32,215 nt of DNA from Frankiales bacterium. GTDB taxonomy: Bacteria; Actinomycetota; Actinomycetes; Mycobacteriales; SCTD01. The stretch's first letter is position 1; every line of letters starts with the position of its first letter. The notes below the pieces were generated by a model. It saw only the letters and a program-made list of their open reading frames with translations. It was not told the origin of the DNA and made no database searches. Positions 31,036 to 32,215 of the stretch are shown in pieces. The stretch spans positions 1 through 32,215 of the forward strand of contig JAOPWI010000366.1 of NCBI GenBank assembly GCA_025965755.1, written 5' to 3'. The translations under genes were made by a program, and so were the position numbers.

Positions 31036-32215
31036 TCAGGCGACTCCGGCCTCGACACTGCTGCCCCGCACTCCCTTGAGCACCCTGACCTGCGCCGGAA
31101 TGCGCTGACGCAGGTCAGCGACGTGACTCACCACGCCGACCAGCCGGCCACCGCTGCGCAGCTCGTCCAGCACGTCCATGACCTGATCCAGGCTCTGGGC
31201 GTCGAGGGTGCCGAAACCCTCGTCGACGAACAGCGCGTCGATGCTGTGCCCGCCGGACTCGGCGGTCACCACGTCGGCGAGCCCCAGCGCGAGCGCGAGC
31301 GCCGTCATGAACGTCTCGCCTCCGGACAGCGTGGCGGTGTCGCGGCGCCGCCCCGTCCACCCGTCCTCGACCTGCAGCCCGAGGCCCGCGCGGGACCGCT
31401 TGTCCGTGCCTGTGTCGCTGTGGACCAGCGTGTAGCGGCCGCCGCTCATCTGCTCGAGCCGGAGGCTGGCCGCTGCGGCCACCTCCTCCAGCCGGCCGGC
31501 GAGGACGAAGGTGGACAGCGGCATGGAGAGGCGGTTGCCGCCCCGGCCGGCGACGAGTTCGGCCAGTCCCTTGCGCCGGGCGGCGTCCTCGCACAGGGCG
31601 GGCAGCGCAGCGCAGGCCGTGCTCCACGTCGGCACCAGTCGGGCCAGCGCCGCGGCCCGCTCGGACGCCACCCGCAGGTCCGCGACGGCCACCTCGTGCA
31701 CCCTGACGGCCTCGGCCAGCCGGGCCTCGCACGCGGGCACCGACGCGGCCGGCAGGAGCGGGACGGCCAGGTCGTCGCCGGCCAGCCGACCGCGCACGGC
31801 GGCCAGTGCGCGGGTGTGCGCGTCCAGCCGGGACTGCCCGCGCTTCGCCCAGTCGGCGTCCCGGGCGGCACGGGCCGCGTCCTCGGGGGTCGCGAAGCCG
31901 GCCGCCGCCGCCTGCTCTCGGCAGGCGCGGTCAGCCTCCGCGCAGGCCAGGTCCGCCGCGGCGCGGGACGCGGCGGCCTCTGCAGCAACCTCATAGGCCT
32001 GCGCCAGCGCGGCCACCTCGGTCTGTCGCCGGGGCAGGTCGACGTTCCCGAGCTCCCGGTCGAGCCGCGCGCGCAGGGTCTCGGCCACCTCGCCCTGCTC
32101 CAGCTCGCGGCGCCCGGCCTCGGCCAGCTCGGCCTGGCAGCGGGCCAGCTCCGCGGCGGTGTCCTGCAGGGTGCGCTGCAGCGCGGCCACCGCCGCCTCG
32201 GCCGCGGTGAGGCCG
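31036..32215 (-). CDS. sbcC: SbcC exonuclease subunit, C-terminal part (start beyond window)
   Basis: The last 392 residues of an SMC-like ATPase; the frame is still open at the right edge, so the start and Walker A lie outside. The visible N-terminal part is Ala/Glu/Arg-rich coiled coil (about 32215-31650). Then come LSMPLSTFVLAGRLEEVAAA and MSGGRYTLVHSD, the ABC signature TATLSGGETFMTALALALGL, Walker B in DALFVDEGFGTLD, the D-loop, and the switch His in VGVVSHV. This is the SbcC/Rad50 C-terminal lobe. With SbcD it forms the nuclease complex that opens DNA hairpins and processes double-strand breaks. SbcD would normally be the neighbour beyond the edge. tRNA-Arg lies about 150 bases downstream. 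Confidence 0.93.
   Translation of the reverse strand, partial: GLTAAEAAVAALQRTLQDTAAELARCQAELAEAGRRELEQGEVAETLRARLDRELGNVDLPRRQTEVAALAQAYEVAAEAAASRAAADLACAEADRACREQAAAAGFATPEDAARAARDADWAKRGQSRLDAHTRALAAVRGRLAGDDLAVPLLPAASVPACEARLAEAVRVHEVAVADLRVASERAAALARLVPTWSTACAALPALCEDAARRKGLAELVAGRGGNRLSMPLSTFVLAGRLEEVAAAASLRLEQMSGGRYTLVHSDTGTDKRSRAGLGLQVEDGWTGRRRDTATLSGGETFMTALALALGLADVVTAESGGHSIDALFVDEGFGTLDAQSLDQVMDVLDELRSGGRLVGVVSHVADLRQRIPAQVRVLKGVRGSSVEAGVA

Overview
The window looks like chromosomal DNA of a very GC-rich, F420-using actinobacterium. This is judged from GC-saturated third codon positions, frequent GTG and TTG starts, a luciferase-like F420-type oxidoreductase, a GAF-ANTAR regulator and leaderless-type promoters. 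A Geodermatophilaceae-like host is a guess; nothing in the window fixes the genus.

Layout. 1-7007: a truncated NUDIX hydrolase, an aldo/keto reductase, trehalose-6-phosphate synthase (otsA), then a tight set of nitronate monooxygenase, TetR regulator and F420-type oxidoreductase with a palindromic operator in front, a 50-residue acidic protein and a metallo-beta-lactamase-fold hydrolase. 7053-11858: a zinc-ribbon methyltransferase, a GAF-ANTAR protein, a YceI protein behind a clear sigma-70 promoter with paired operator boxes, a nitroreductase, and an azoreductase/MarR divergent pair with two palindromic operators. Several strong hairpin terminators separate these units.

12006-25606 is the core of the window: a catabolic region for a carboxylic acid or ring compound. 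It holds an orphan LivK-like binding lipoprotein, an acyl-CoA synthetase plus SDR on the plus strand, and a minus-strand, mostly translationally coupled operon. That operon encodes Rieske dioxygenase alpha, beta, a 70-residue small protein, two divergent crotonase-fold proteins, an MFE-2-type SDR and a TetR regulator. A second TetR is divergent from the dioxygenase, followed by a thiolase and a 748-residue acyl-CoA dehydrogenase made of two fused domains (FadE34/ChsE3-like architecture). Together they could ligate an acid to CoA, oxygenate or dehydrogenate it, hydrate or hydrolyse it and split off acyl-CoA. Ferredoxin and reductase for the dioxygenase are not in the window, and the substrate cannot be read from the sequence.

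25607-30811 looks accessory: a decayed IS3-family transposase, a lone secreted vanadium-haloperoxidase/PAP2-type protein, an uncharacterised exported protein overlapping a small membrane protein, a 118-residue hypothetical protein and long stretches without genes. It ends at a tRNA-Arg(ACG) whose 3' end faces this region. The window closes inside sbcC, whose start lies beyond the right edge.

The most interesting points are the dioxygenase operon with its small embedded protein and atypical crotonases, the fused acyl-CoA dehydrogenase, three regulator genes sharing the same TAGNNT-N6-start leaderless layout, and the paired operators at yceI and azoR/marR.
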